A stretch of DNA of 62,610 nt from Stenotrophomonas sp. UBA2124 (GTDB taxonomy: Bacteria > Pseudomonadota > Gammaproteobacteria > Xanthomonadales > Xanthomonadaceae). The position numbers were made by a program, and so were the translations under genes. The notes under the pieces are model-generated. The model made no database searches, had not been told where the DNA came from, and saw nothing but the letters and a program-made list of their open reading frames with translations. The stretch covers positions 37,327 to 99,936 of the forward strand of contig DCXY01000052.1 of assembly GCA_002329155.1 (NCBI GenBank), given 5' to 3'. Positions 25,063-36,109 of this stretch are shown here, piece after piece (positions within the stretch are counted from its first letter, which is position 1; each line of letters begins with the position of its first letter).

Positions 25063-25089
25063 TAGAATTGATAACCATTCTTATCATCA
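25063..25089 (+). promoter_or_regulatory. Fur box and -10 element upstream of feoA
   Basis: GATAACCATTCTTATC (25070-25085) is an inverted repeat (GATAA ... TTATC) close to the Fur consensus GATAATGATAATCATTATC. It overlaps a TAGAAT -10 (25063-25068), 20-40 bp upstream of the feoA start. Iron-loaded Fur would block transcription of feoABC. It could also affect the divergent hydratase gene. Confidence 0.8.
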
Positions 25090-25108
25090 TTGCCAAAGGC
25101 CCCATTCA

Positions 25109-25360
25109 GTGACGTTGTCAGATTTGCCGCTGCATGCCTCAGCCAGAGTGGAAGACGTCCAGGACCTGCACCCGAATGACAACATCGCGCGTCGTCTGCG
25201 CGAGTTGGGTTTCGTGAGCGGGGAGGAGGTGCGTCTGGTCGCGCGTGGCCCATTGGGCGGCGACCCGCTGCTGTACCAGATCGGTTTCACCCGCTTCGCG
25301 CTGCGCGCAAGCGAGGCTGCGCGCGTGCGCGTGCAGAAGGAAGAAGGGGCGGCGCCATGA
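25109..25360 (+). CDS. feoA: Ferrous iron transport protein FeoA
   Basis: The 83-residue SH3-like cytoplasmic protein assists FeoB. It shows the conserved pattern IARRLRELGFVSGEEVRLVARGPLG and the final FALRASEAARV. It starts with GTG at 25109 after a modest ribosome site, just downstream of a Fur box. Its stop overlaps feoB by four bases. The operon is expected to be on in iron-poor, low-oxygen conditions. Confidence 0.92.
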   Translation: MTLSDLPLHASARVEDVQDLHPNDNIARRLRELGFVSGEEVRLVARGPLGGDPLLYQIGFTRFALRASEAARVRVQKEEGAAP

Positions 25361-27213
25361 GTGGTGTCAGCGCACGCCTGGCGCTGCTGGGCAACCCCAA
25401 CTGCGGCAAGACCGCACTGTTCAATCAGCTTACCGGCAGCCGCCAGAAGGTGGCCAACTACAGCGGCGTCACCGTCGAGCGCAAGGAGGGCCGCATGCGC
25501 GGGCCGTCCGGGCGCGAGTATGCGGTGCTGGACCTGCCCGGCGCCTACAGCCTGCAGCCGGCCAGCCTGGACGAGGCGGTCACCCGCGACCTGTGCCGGG
25601 GCTTCTACCCGGGCGAGGCCGCGCCGGACGCGCTGATCTGCGTTATCGACGCCACCAACCTGCGCCTGCACCTGCGTTTCGTGCTGGAAGTGCGCGAGCT
25701 GGGCAAGCCCATGATCGTGGCCCTGAACATGGTGGACGCCGCCCGCCGCCGGGGCATCGTGATTGATGTGCCCGCGCTGGAAAAAGCACTGGGTGTGCCG
25801 GTGGTGGAAACCGTGGCGGTGCAACGCAACGGCGCGCGTACCCTGGTCGAGCGCATCGACGAACTGGTACCGCAGCTGGCCAACACGCCGCTGCAGCCGG
25901 TGGATGCCGGCGCCGACTACCACGCGCAGGTGCGTGACATCCTGGCCAGCGCGGTCAGCATGCCCACCCGCACCGGCAAGATCGATGACGCGCTGGACCG
26001 CTGGCTGCTGCACCCGGTGTACGGCCTGCTGACGCTGGCGGTGGTCATGTTCCTGATCTTCCAGGCGGTCTATGCCTGGGCGACGCCGCTGATGGACGGC
26101 ATCGAGGCTGGCTTCGGCTGGCTGGGTACGCTGGTGGCCGAGCACCTGCCCAAGGGCCCGCTGAGCAGCCTGCTGGTGGACGGCATCATCGCCGGCGTTG
26201 GCGGCGTGGTGGTGTTCCTGCCACAGATTCTGATCCTGTTCTTCTTCATCCTGGCGCTGGAGGAATCCGGCTACCTGCCGCGTGCGGCGTTCCTGCTGGA
26301 CCGCATGATGTCCGCCGCCGGCCTGTCGGGGCGTTCGTTCATCCCACTGCTGTCCAGCTTCGCCTGCGCGGTGCCGGGCATCATGTCCACCCGCTCCATC
26401 CAGGACCCGCGTGACCGTCTGGCCACCATTCTGGTGGCGCCGCTGATGACCTGTTCGGCACGGCTGCCGGTCTATGCGCTGCTCATTGGTGCCTTCATTC
26501 CGCAGAAGACGGTGGGCGGCGTGTTCAACCAGCAGGGTCTGGTGCTGTTCGGCCTGTATGTGGCCGGCATCGTCAGTGCATTGCTGATGTCGTGGAGCAT
26601 GAAGAAGTTCCGCCGCGACAAGAGCGAGCACCCGCTGATGCTGGAGCTGCCCTCGTACCGCCTGCCCAACCCGCGTGACCTGGCGGTGGGCCTGTACGAG
26701 CGCGCGATGATCTTCCTCAAACGCGTGGGCGGCATCATCCTGTCGCTGACCATCCTGCTGTGGTTCCTGCTGTCGTTCCCGGCGGCACCGGAGAACGCCC
26801 CGCTGCCGGCCATCGACTACAGCTTCGCAGGCCAGCTCGGCCACGCCATGGCGGCGTTCTTCGCGCCCCTGGGCTTCAACTGGCAGATCTGCATCGCGCT
26901 GATCCCGGGCATGGGCGCGCGTGAGGTGGCGGTGTCCTCGCTGGCCACCATCTACGCCCTTTCCGCGCCGGATGACGATGCCGCCATCCAAGGGCTGACG
27001 CCGATCATCAGCGATGGCTGGTCGCTGGCCACCGGCCTGTCGTTGATGGTGTGGTTCATCTATGCGCCGATGTGCATCTCCACGCTGGCCACCATCAAGC
27101 GTGAGACCAACTCGTGGAAGCAGATGGCCTTTGCCACCTTCTACCTGTTCGCGGCCGCCTACCTGGCCTCGCTGGTCACCTACCAGGTGGCCAAGGCGAT
27201 GGGGGCGGGCTGA
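25357..27213 (+). CDS. feoB: Ferrous iron transporter FeoB
   Basis: The 618-residue inner-membrane protein imports Fe(II). The N-terminal G domain shows GNPNCGKT (12-19), DLPGAYSL (G3) and NMVD (G4). The membrane part carries two Gate-type blocks with conserved Cys segments (SSFACAVPGIMSTR and LMTCSARLPVY) and the final GAREVAVSSLATIY region. It is shorter than E. coli FeoB (773), which is common in related Xanthomonadaceae. It overlaps feoA by four bases and the next small gene by one base. Confidence 0.95.
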   Translation: MSGVSARLALLGNPNCGKTALFNQLTGSRQKVANYSGVTVERKEGRMRGPSGREYAVLDLPGAYSLQPASLDEAVTRDLCRGFYPGEAAPDALICVIDATNLRLHLRFVLEVRELGKPMIVALNMVDAARRRGIVIDVPALEKALGVPVVETVAVQRNGARTLVERIDELVPQLANTPLQPVDAGADYHAQVRDILASAVSMPTRTGKIDDALDRWLLHPVYGLLTLAVVMFLIFQAVYAWATPLMDGIEAGFGWLGTLVAEHLPKGPLSSLLVDGIIAGVGGVVVFLPQILILFFFILALEESGYLPRAAFLLDRMMSAAGLSGRSFIPLLSSFACAVPGIMSTRSIQDPRDRLATILVAPLMTCSARLPVYALLIGAFIPQKTVGGVFNQQGLVLFGLYVAGIVSALLMSWSMKKFRRDKSEHPLMLELPSYRLPNPRDLAVGLYERAMIFLKRVGGIILSLTILLWFLLSFPAAPENAPLPAIDYSFAGQLGHAMAAFFAPLGFNWQICIALIPGMGAREVAVSSLATIYALSAPDDDAAIQGLTPIISDGWSLATGLSLMVWFIYAPMCISTLATIKRETNSWKQMAFATFYLFAAAYLASLVTYQVAKAMGAG

Positions 27214-27467
27214 TGGACACCGGCTTGCTGCTGCAATATCTGGTCATCGCGCTGGCTGTGCTGGTCAGCGGGTGGGTGGTGTTGAAGAAGCAGTTCCCGG
27301 GCGTGTTGCGGCGGGTACGCGGCGTGCTGGCGCTGTGGCTGGTCAAGCCGCAGCGATCGCCCCGGCTGCAGGCGCTGGGGCGCCGGCTGGCACCGCCGCC
27401 CAGCGGCGATGCCGGTGCCTGCGGGGGCTGCAACAGCTGCGAGCCCAAGGCCCCCAAGCAGCATTGA
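27213..27467 (+). CDS. Small Cys-rich membrane protein of the feo operon (DUF6587-like)
   Basis: The 84-residue protein has one N-terminal membrane helix (residues 5-24), a basic middle region and a C-terminal Cys cluster ACGGCNSCEPK. Genes of this kind often follow feoB in Xanthomonadaceae and Pseudomonas, and are annotated as DUF6587 or FeoB-associated Cys-rich proteins. It may bind iron or a redox cofactor for FeoB. It takes the place of FeoC but is not similar to it. Its start overlaps the feoB stop by one base (TGATG). Confidence 0.75.
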   Translation: MDTGLLLQYLVIALAVLVSGWVVLKKQFPGVLRRVRGVLALWLVKPQRSPRLQALGRRLAPPPSGDAGACGGCNSCEPKAPKQH

Positions 27468-27477
27468 TGTGCCAACC

Positions 27478-27499
27478 AACGCCGGGCCAGCCCGGCGTT
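27478..27499. terminator. Bidirectional terminator between feo operon and SDR gene
   Basis: Nine-base perfect stem AACGCCGGG / CCCGGCGTT with a four-base loop, 11 bp after the last feo gene and 14 bp from the convergent SDR stop. Confidence 0.75.
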
Positions 27500-27512
27500 G
27501 TTCGTTAGTGGC

Positions 27513-28274
27513 TCAGTCGCGGACCAGGCCGCCGTCCACCACCAGGTTCTGGCCGGTTACCGCGCGTGCCCACGGCGAGGCGAAGAACAGTACCGCATCG
27601 GCGAACTGATCCGGCGTGGTCACCTGCCGCAGCGGCGTGTTGGCAGCGATGTAGTCGAACACCGCCTCAGGCGTGGCGGCGCTGGCGTCGGTGGTGCGCA
27701 GCAGGCCGCCGGACACCATGTTGACGGTCACCCCATCCGGGCCTAGATCGCCGGCCAGGGTGCGGGTCAGCGACAGCAGGGCCGCCTTGGCGGCGGTGTA
27801 GTCGTGGTAGGGCACCACCGGGTTCTGGAACAGGTTGGTGCCCACGTTGATCACCCGCCCGAAGCCCTGGCCGCGCATGCCGGGCAGGGTGGCCTGCACC
27901 GTGTTGAGCGCGCCCTGCACGCTGCCTTCAAACTGGCGGCTGAAATCGGCCCAGTTGATGCTGTCGGCCTTGGCACGGGCATCGCCATTGAACGAGAAAT
28001 CCACCAGCGCGTTGTTGACCACCGTGCTTACCGGCTTGCCGAAGTGCTGGGCGGCTGTGGCAACCATCGCCTCCACCTGTGCGCGGTCGCGCACGTCGGC
28101 CTGCAGCGGCAGCGCCTGCGCGCCGAGCGTGGCGGCCAGTGCTTCTGCGGCCTGCTGGCTGCTGTGGTAGTTGACGACCACATTGGCGCCCTCACGCGCG
28201 AAGGCGCGGACCAGAGCAGCGCCAAGGCCACGCCCGGCGCCGGTGACCAAAACAAGTTGTTCGGAAATGTTCAT
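27513..28274 (-). CDS. SDR oxidoreductase (FabG-like)
   Basis: The 253-residue short-chain dehydrogenase has TGAGRGLGAALV (cofactor loop), VVNNAL (NNAG-like) and YTAAKAAL (catalytic Tyr-Lys). The C-terminal GQNLVVDGGLVRD matches 3-oxoacyl reductase-like proteins. The RxxSQQ-type loop after NYHSS suggests NADP use. The true substrate is unknown. The gene stands alone, convergent with the feo operon. Confidence 0.82.
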   Translation of the reverse strand: MNISEQLVLVTGAGRGLGAALVRAFAREGANVVVNYHSSQQAAEALAATLGAQALPLQADVRDRAQVEAMVATAAQHFGKPVSTVVNNALVDFSFNGDARAKADSINWADFSRQFEGSVQGALNTVQATLPGMRGQGFGRVINVGTNLFQNPVVPYHDYTAAKAALLSLTRTLAGDLGPDGVTVNMVSGGLLRTTDASAATPEAVFDYIAANTPLRQVTTPDQFADAVLFFASPWARAVTGQNLVVDGGLVRD

Positions 28275-28371
28275 GGGCAGCTGTAGGTGTTCCTGTGGTG
28301 CGGAGTACCGGCGAGGGTAGCAGTCCTATATTCTTTGGCCATTGCAGGAAGCAATGTCACAGGGGATGGAA

Positions 28372-28869
28372 ATGAAGTTTCTGTTGTCGCTGGTGTTGTT
28401 GGTCGTAGTGGCGTCCTGTGTCTACGAATGGGGTGGCAATTCGTTGAGCGAGGCGCAGGTGCGTGCGTTCTACCAGCGCAGTGCCGAAGTGCTGGCCGAG
28501 GCCGACGATGTGGCCCTTTGCGAAATGCTGGCCGAGGACTACGAACAGTCGGTGGTGATGAAGTCCGAGACCGAACAGGCCGAGCGGGTGGTGAGCAAGC
28601 TGGAGTATTGCCGCGACCTGGCCACCACCACCGAACTGCTGCGCCGCTACCGCGCACAGCTGGGCCGTATTCCCATGGATCACAAGCAGACCATCAGGCG
28701 CATCACCCTGGCCAAGGATGGGCAGTCGGCCGAGGTGGAATTGTCGTCCACGCTGGACCTGCCGGGCATGCGCATGGTCAGCCGCAGCCGCGATACCATC
28801 GAGCGGCGCCGCTGGAAGGTTCTGGCCAAACGCAGTGTTGCGGTGGTGCATGTAGGTGCAGGCCGCTGA
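28372..28869 (+). CDS. Hypothetical lipoprotein, NTF2-like in size
   Basis: The 165-residue precursor has a hydrophobic N-terminus with a lipobox-like VAS-C (Cys16), then an alpha+beta region of about 140 residues. I do not recognise a family. The pattern (Ser/Glu-rich helix, long Arg-rich strands SRSRDTIERRRWKVLAKRS) resembles NTF2-like or SnoaL-type folds. ATG 28372 was chosen over the upstream ATGs because AGGGGATGGAA precedes it. It lies on the same strand as dapB, 51 bp upstream. A similar-sized lipoprotein gene lies beside rpfB at 48.8 kb. Confidence 0.65.
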   Translation: MKFLLSLVLLVVVASCVYEWGGNSLSEAQVRAFYQRSAEVLAEADDVALCEMLAEDYEQSVVMKSETEQAERVVSKLEYCRDLATTTELLRRYRAQLGRIPMDHKQTIRRITLAKDGQSAEVELSSTLDLPGMRMVSRSRDTIERRRWKVLAKRSVAVVHVGAGR

Positions 28870-28920
28870 GACGCCTGCGGCGCTTGTCCGCGGTGCGGCG
28901 CTGGGGTTAGTTTGGCCGGC

Positions 28921-29637
28921 ATGAACAACACTCCGATTCGACTTTTGATCCACGGTGCTTCCGGCCGCATGGGCCAGGCGCTGCTGCGCCTGGCTGCCCA
29001 AGATGCCGGCATGCAGGTGGTGGCTGCGGTGGTGCGCAGGCCGCCCACCCAGCGGGTGGTGGAAGGCACACCATATTTCGCCGCCAGCGAGCTGGCCGGC
29101 GTGCCCGACTTCGACGTGGCCATCGATTTCAGCCTGCCGGAAGGTTTCGACCCGGTGCTGGCGCTGTGCCGCGAGCGTGGTGTAGGGCTGGTGTCCGGCA
29201 CCACCGGCATCAGCGATGCGCAGCAGGCGGCGCTGGATGCGGCAGCCAGCCGTATTCCGCTGGTATGGGCCACCAATTTCAGCCTGGGCGTTGCCGTGCT
29301 GGCCGAGCTGGTGGAGCGTGCCGCGCAGGCGCTGCCGGGCTGGGACTGCGACATCGTCGAGTCGCACCACGTACACAAGAAGGACGCGCCTTCCGGTACC
29401 GCGCTGACCCTGGGCGAGTCCGCCGAGCAGGGCGGGGCGGCGCCGCGCTATGCCAGCCTGCGTGCGGGCGACATCATCGGCGAGCACTTTGTCCAGTTCA
29501 CTGGCCTGGGCGAACGGGTGGAACTGGTGCACCGCGCCACCAACCGCGACATCTTCGCGCGTGGCGCGCTGCACGCCGCGCGGCAACTGCGCGGCCGCGC
29601 GGCTGGCCGTTACCGTGTGCGTGACCTGCTGGGCTGA
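28921..29637 (+). CDS. dapB: 4-Hydroxy-tetrahydrodipicolinate reductase
   Basis: The 238-residue cytoplasmic enzyme reduces HTPA with NAD(P)H on the way to diaminopimelate and lysine. It shows the cofactor loop HGASGRMGQ and the DapB signature SHHVHKKDAPSGTA, with the His-His and Lys of the active site. It is about 35 residues shorter than E. coli DapB (273), a length typical of this bacterial group. ATG 28921 was chosen over an upstream TTG. carA follows 251 bp later. Confidence 0.94.
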   Translation: MNNTPIRLLIHGASGRMGQALLRLAAQDAGMQVVAAVVRRPPTQRVVEGTPYFAASELAGVPDFDVAIDFSLPEGFDPVLALCRERGVGLVSGTTGISDAQQAALDAAASRIPLVWATNFSLGVAVLAELVERAAQALPGWDCDIVESHHVHKKDAPSGTALTLGESAEQGGAAPRYASLRAGDIIGEHFVQFTGLGERVELVHRATNRDIFARGALHAARQLRGRAAGRYRVRDLLG

Positions 29638-29786
29638 GCGCGCGCCACGCTGCAAGCTGAATGCGCACAGCCACCATGCGGTGCCGGAGGTTCCGGCGCC
29701 GCCGTGGAGCTGAAGCCGGGCATACATGGCGCTGGCGTTGATGGCCCCCATGCCATTACAATTCCCGCTCGCCGAAACACGTCAGC

Positions 29787-29820
29787 CGGACCGGTTACAG
29801 ACCGCCGTCCGCGCTTTTTT
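29787..29820 (+). terminator. Terminator-like hairpin in the carA leader
   Basis: Stem CGGAC-CGG ... CCG-CC-GTCCG (a CC bulge on the 3' arm) followed by CGC and six T. It lies 150 bp after the dapB stop and 69 bp before the carA start. Only a short space remains for a promoter after it, and a TACAAT -10-like site lies just before it (29757-29762), so it may act as an attenuator in a carA leader rather than only as the dapB terminator. Confidence 0.5.
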
Positions 29821-29888
29821 GCAACCGGTTTTTGTCCGGGGACGCAGGCGTGGCTTCGGATTCCCCCGGTAGCCAAAGTGAGATTCCC

Positions 29889-31019
29889 GTGACCCAAGCC
29901 GCAATCCTCGTGCTCGAAGACGGCACCGTATTCGAGGGCGAATCCGTAGGCGCGCCCGGCCTGTCCGTGGGTGAGGTGGTGTTCAACACCGCCATGACCG
30001 GTTACCAGGAAATGCTGACCGATCCGTCCTACGCCCGGCAGATGATCACCCTGACGTATCCGCATATCGGCAACACGGGCATGAACGACCAGGACGACGA
30101 GGCCGCCAGGGTGTGGGCTGCCGGCCTGATCGTGCGCGACGTGCCGCGCCGCCCCAGCAGCTGGCGCAGCCAGGTGTCGCTGCAGGATTGGCTGCTGCAG
30201 CGCGGCGTGGTTGCCATCGCCGGCATCGACACCCGCAAGCTCACCCGCATCCTGCGCGAGCGCGGCGCCCAGAATGGCGCGCTGATGGCCGGTGACGACA
30301 TCGACGTGGAAAAGGCGTTGGAAGCGGCACGCAAGTTCCCGGGCCTGAAGGGCATGGACCTGGCCAAGGTGGTCAGCACCGACAAGCCGTACCCCTGGGT
30401 TGAAGGCCAGCTGGATCTGGACCGCAACGAATTCATGCGTGCCGAACCGAAGTTCAAGGTCGTTGCCTACGACTTCGGCGTGAAGACCAACATCCTGCGC
30501 ATGCTGGCCGAGCGCGGCTGCGAGCTGACGGTGGTGCCGGCGCAGACGCCTGCCGCCGAAGTGCTGGCGATGAACCCGGATGGCGTGTTCCTGTCCAATG
30601 GCCCGGGCGACCCGGAGCCGTGCGATTACGCCATCGCCGCGATCAAGGAATTCGTGGACAGGAAAGTGCCGACCTTCGGCATCTGCCTGGGCCACCAGCT
30701 GCTGGGCCTGGCCTCCGGCGCCAAGACCATGAAGATGGGCCACGGCCATCATGGTGCCAACCACCCGGTGCAGGACATCGACAGCGGCCGGGTGATGATC
30801 ACCTCGCAGAACCACGGCTTCGCCATCGACGAGAGCGTGCTGCCGGCCAACATCCGCGTTACCCACCGCTCGCTGTTCGACCAGACCATCCAGGGCATCG
30901 CGCTGACCGACGCGCCGGCGTTCTCCTTCCAGGGCCACCCGGAAGCCTCGCCCGGCCCGCAGGACGTGGCACCGCTGTTCGACCGCTTCATCACCCTGAT
31001 GGAAGGGGCGAAGGGCTGA
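29889..31019 (+). CDS. carA: Carbamoyl-phosphate synthase small chain
   Basis: The 376-residue glutaminase subunit supplies ammonia to CarB for carbamoyl phosphate, needed for pyrimidines and arginine. The N-terminal CPSase domain (to about 190) is followed by a class I amidotransferase: SNGPGDPEP, catalytic Cys in GICLGHQLLG, and the His/Glu pair in FQGHPEASPGP. The start is GTG 29889, which gives the normal family length. An upstream in-frame TTG would add 19 non-conserved residues. The stop overlaps the next gene by one base. Confidence 0.96.
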   Translation: MTQAAILVLEDGTVFEGESVGAPGLSVGEVVFNTAMTGYQEMLTDPSYARQMITLTYPHIGNTGMNDQDDEAARVWAAGLIVRDVPRRPSSWRSQVSLQDWLLQRGVVAIAGIDTRKLTRILRERGAQNGALMAGDDIDVEKALEAARKFPGLKGMDLAKVVSTDKPYPWVEGQLDLDRNEFMRAEPKFKVVAYDFGVKTNILRMLAERGCELTVVPAQTPAAEVLAMNPDGVFLSNGPGDPEPCDYAIAAIKEFVDRKVPTFGICLGHQLLGLASGAKTMKMGHGHHGANHPVQDIDSGRVMITSQNHGFAIDESVLPANIRVTHRSLFDQTIQGIALTDAPAFSFQGHPEASPGPQDVAPLFDRFITLMEGAKG

Positions 31020-31459
31020 TGCAGCAGCCGGCGGCCTCGTCGCGCCTGCAACGCTGGCGGCTGCCGGTGCTGGGGCTGTTGGCCATTGCCGCCTATCCGG
31101 CCTTCGTGCTGTCCACGGTGTACTGGCATGTTTTCCAGTCCGGCCTGGACGGCGGCCGCAACGGCCCGGCCGATGCCTACCGGCACAGCCTGGCCAGCGC
31201 AATCGTCGCCCACACCCTGTCGCCGCGTTGCGTGGACTGGGTAACGGCGGTGATGGAAGGTGACGGGCAGGGCAACGCCAGCCGGGCGATGGACGCCCAC
31301 AACAACCGGATCGGTGCGCGCCTGGGCGCTGCCGCTCCCAGCTGGGCCGCGATGCTGCGTGATGTACGCGCCGCGGTTGAACACGGAGCGGTTGATGCCG
31401 CTTCGACCGAACAGATCACCTGGCTCGCCCCCGCGGCGTGGCAGGACCGACTTTACTGA
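31019..31459 (+). CDS. Membrane-anchored hypothetical protein between carA and carB (DUF6973-like)
   Basis: The 146-residue protein has one N-terminal membrane helix (about 15-38) and a soluble helical domain with GGRNGPADAYRHSLASA, a central DWVTAVMEG and AMDAHNNRIGARLG. The His in AYRH and the Asp/His of MDAHNN suggest a metal- or ligand-binding helical bundle like DUF6973. It starts within the carA stop (TGATG), and carB begins nine bases after its stop, so it is part of the carbamoyl phosphate operon. No role in that enzyme is known to me. Confidence 0.7.
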   Translation: MQQPAASSRLQRWRLPVLGLLAIAAYPAFVLSTVYWHVFQSGLDGGRNGPADAYRHSLASAIVAHTLSPRCVDWVTAVMEGDGQGNASRAMDAHNNRIGARLGAAAPSWAAMLRDVRAAVEHGAVDAASTEQITWLAPAAWQDRLY

Positions 31460-31467
31460 GGACTGTC

Positions 31468-34706
<3,239 letters not shown>

Positions 34707-34710
<4 letters not shown>

Positions 34711-35183
34711 GAGCACCCATCACCCTGAAAGGCGCACAGCGCCTGCGCGATGAACTGGAACACCTGAAGTCGGACAAGCGCCCGAAGGTGATCGCCGCCA
34801 TCGCCGAGGCACGCGAGCACGGCGACCTGAAGGAGAACGCCGAGTACCACGCCGCACGCGAGGAACAGGGCTTCATCGAAGGCCGCATCAAGCAGCTGGA
34901 AGGTGAGTTGTCGCATGCCGAAATCATCGACATCTCCCGGCTCAATGCGGGCAGCAAGGTGGTGTTCGGCGCCACCGTGACGCTGGCCGATGTGGAAACC
35001 GACGAAGAGAAGCGTTACCAGATCGTGGGTGACCTGGAAGCGGACATCAAGCTGGGGCTGATCGCGATTTCCTCCCCCGTAGCGCGTGCGCTGATCGGCA
35101 AGAACGAGGGCGACGCCATCGCCATCGACGCGCCGGCTGGCCAGCGCGAGTACGAAATCGTCAGCGTCGAATACCTCGACTGA
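34707..35183 (+). CDS. greA: Transcription elongation factor GreA
   Basis: The 158-residue factor enters the RNA polymerase secondary channel and stimulates cleavage of backtracked RNA. The N-terminal coiled coil (about 1-75) carries the tip EAREHGDLKENAEYHAARE with the acidic Asp-Glu pair, and the C-terminal FKBP-like domain follows. It overlaps carB by four bases. This order (carB-greA) is typical of the family and supports co-transcription. Confidence 0.96.
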
Positions 35184-35185
35184 CG

Positions 35186-36109
35186 ATGGCCAAGGCCACA
35201 CTGCTATTGCCCGCACGCAGCCGCTTTCCGGCGGGTGCGTTGCCGGCACAGGTGGCCACCGCCCTTGGTCGCGCCGATCATGGCTTAGCCGAGGCGGGCG
35301 AGGCGGCGCAGCTGCGCCGCCATTTCACCGTTGAACCGGGGCAGTGGTCGGCTGCTGCGCTGAGCCGCCAGGCCGATGCAGGCGATGCCGCCGATGGCCT
35401 GTGGCTGCGTGCCGACCCGGCCAACGTGGTGCCCGACATGCAGGGCGCGCGCATGATGGGCTCGGCGGAAACGCTGCGCCTTGAGCAGGCCGATGTCGAT
35501 GTGCTGCTGCCTTCCCTGCAGCCCCTGTTTGCCGGTTTCGGCTTCCAGCTCGACGCACCCACGCCTTCGCGCTGGTACCTGCGCCTGCCCGGCGACACAC
35601 CCTTGCCGGAGTTCGCCGATCCGGAAGTCGCGCTCGGTGATGACCTGTTCGAGCACCTGCCCGATGGCGACAACGGGCGCCAATGGCGTGCGTTGCTGAC
35701 CGAAGCACAGGTGGTGTTGCACCAGCATTCGTGGAACGAACGGCGCGTGGCGCAGGGCAAACGTGCGGTGAACTCGCTGTGGTTCTGGGGGGCAGGGCGC
35801 TTGCCTGACTCGGTGAGCACGCGCCACGCGCAGGTGCGCAGCCGTGATGCGCTGCTGCAGGGCTTGGCCAAGATGGCGGGCGTGCGCGTTGGCGGCGAGC
35901 AGACGGTGGATGCGCTGGTCGATCTTCGGCAGCTGCGTTCGCTGGACCAGCTCACCTGCGATGCCATCACGCCGTTGCTGGATGCGATCAAGCGCGGTGA
36001 GCTGCGCGAGCTGCGGCTGGATTTCGAGGACGGCTGCCACTACCGCATCGATCGTGGTCAGCGATGGCGCTTCTGGAAGAAGCCGGTAGCGACGCTCAGC
36101 GATGCATGA
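35186..36109 (+). CDS. rpfE: RpfE-family regulatory protein
   Basis: The 307-residue protein matches the RpfE group by its position between greA and recJ and by its motif layout: LLLPARSRFP at the start, LWLRADPANVVPDM in the middle, and the Trp-rich WFWGAGRLP at about 200. The family is related to phosphoglycerate mutase-like proteins of unknown activity. In Xanthomonas campestris rpfE is part of the region that controls pathogenicity factors, but its biochemistry is unresolved. The recJ start overlaps its end by eight bases. Cytoplasmic, with no membrane segment. Confidence 0.82.
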   Translation: MAKATLLLPARSRFPAGALPAQVATALGRADHGLAEAGEAAQLRRHFTVEPGQWSAAALSRQADAGDAADGLWLRADPANVVPDMQGARMMGSAETLRLEQADVDVLLPSLQPLFAGFGFQLDAPTPSRWYLRLPGDTPLPEFADPEVALGDDLFEHLPDGDNGRQWRALLTEAQVVLHQHSWNERRVAQGKRAVNSLWFWGAGRLPDSVSTRHAQVRSRDALLQGLAKMAGVRVGGEQTVDALVDLRQLRSLDQLTCDAITPLLDAIKRGELRELRLDFEDGCHYRIDRGQRWRFWKKPVATLSDA

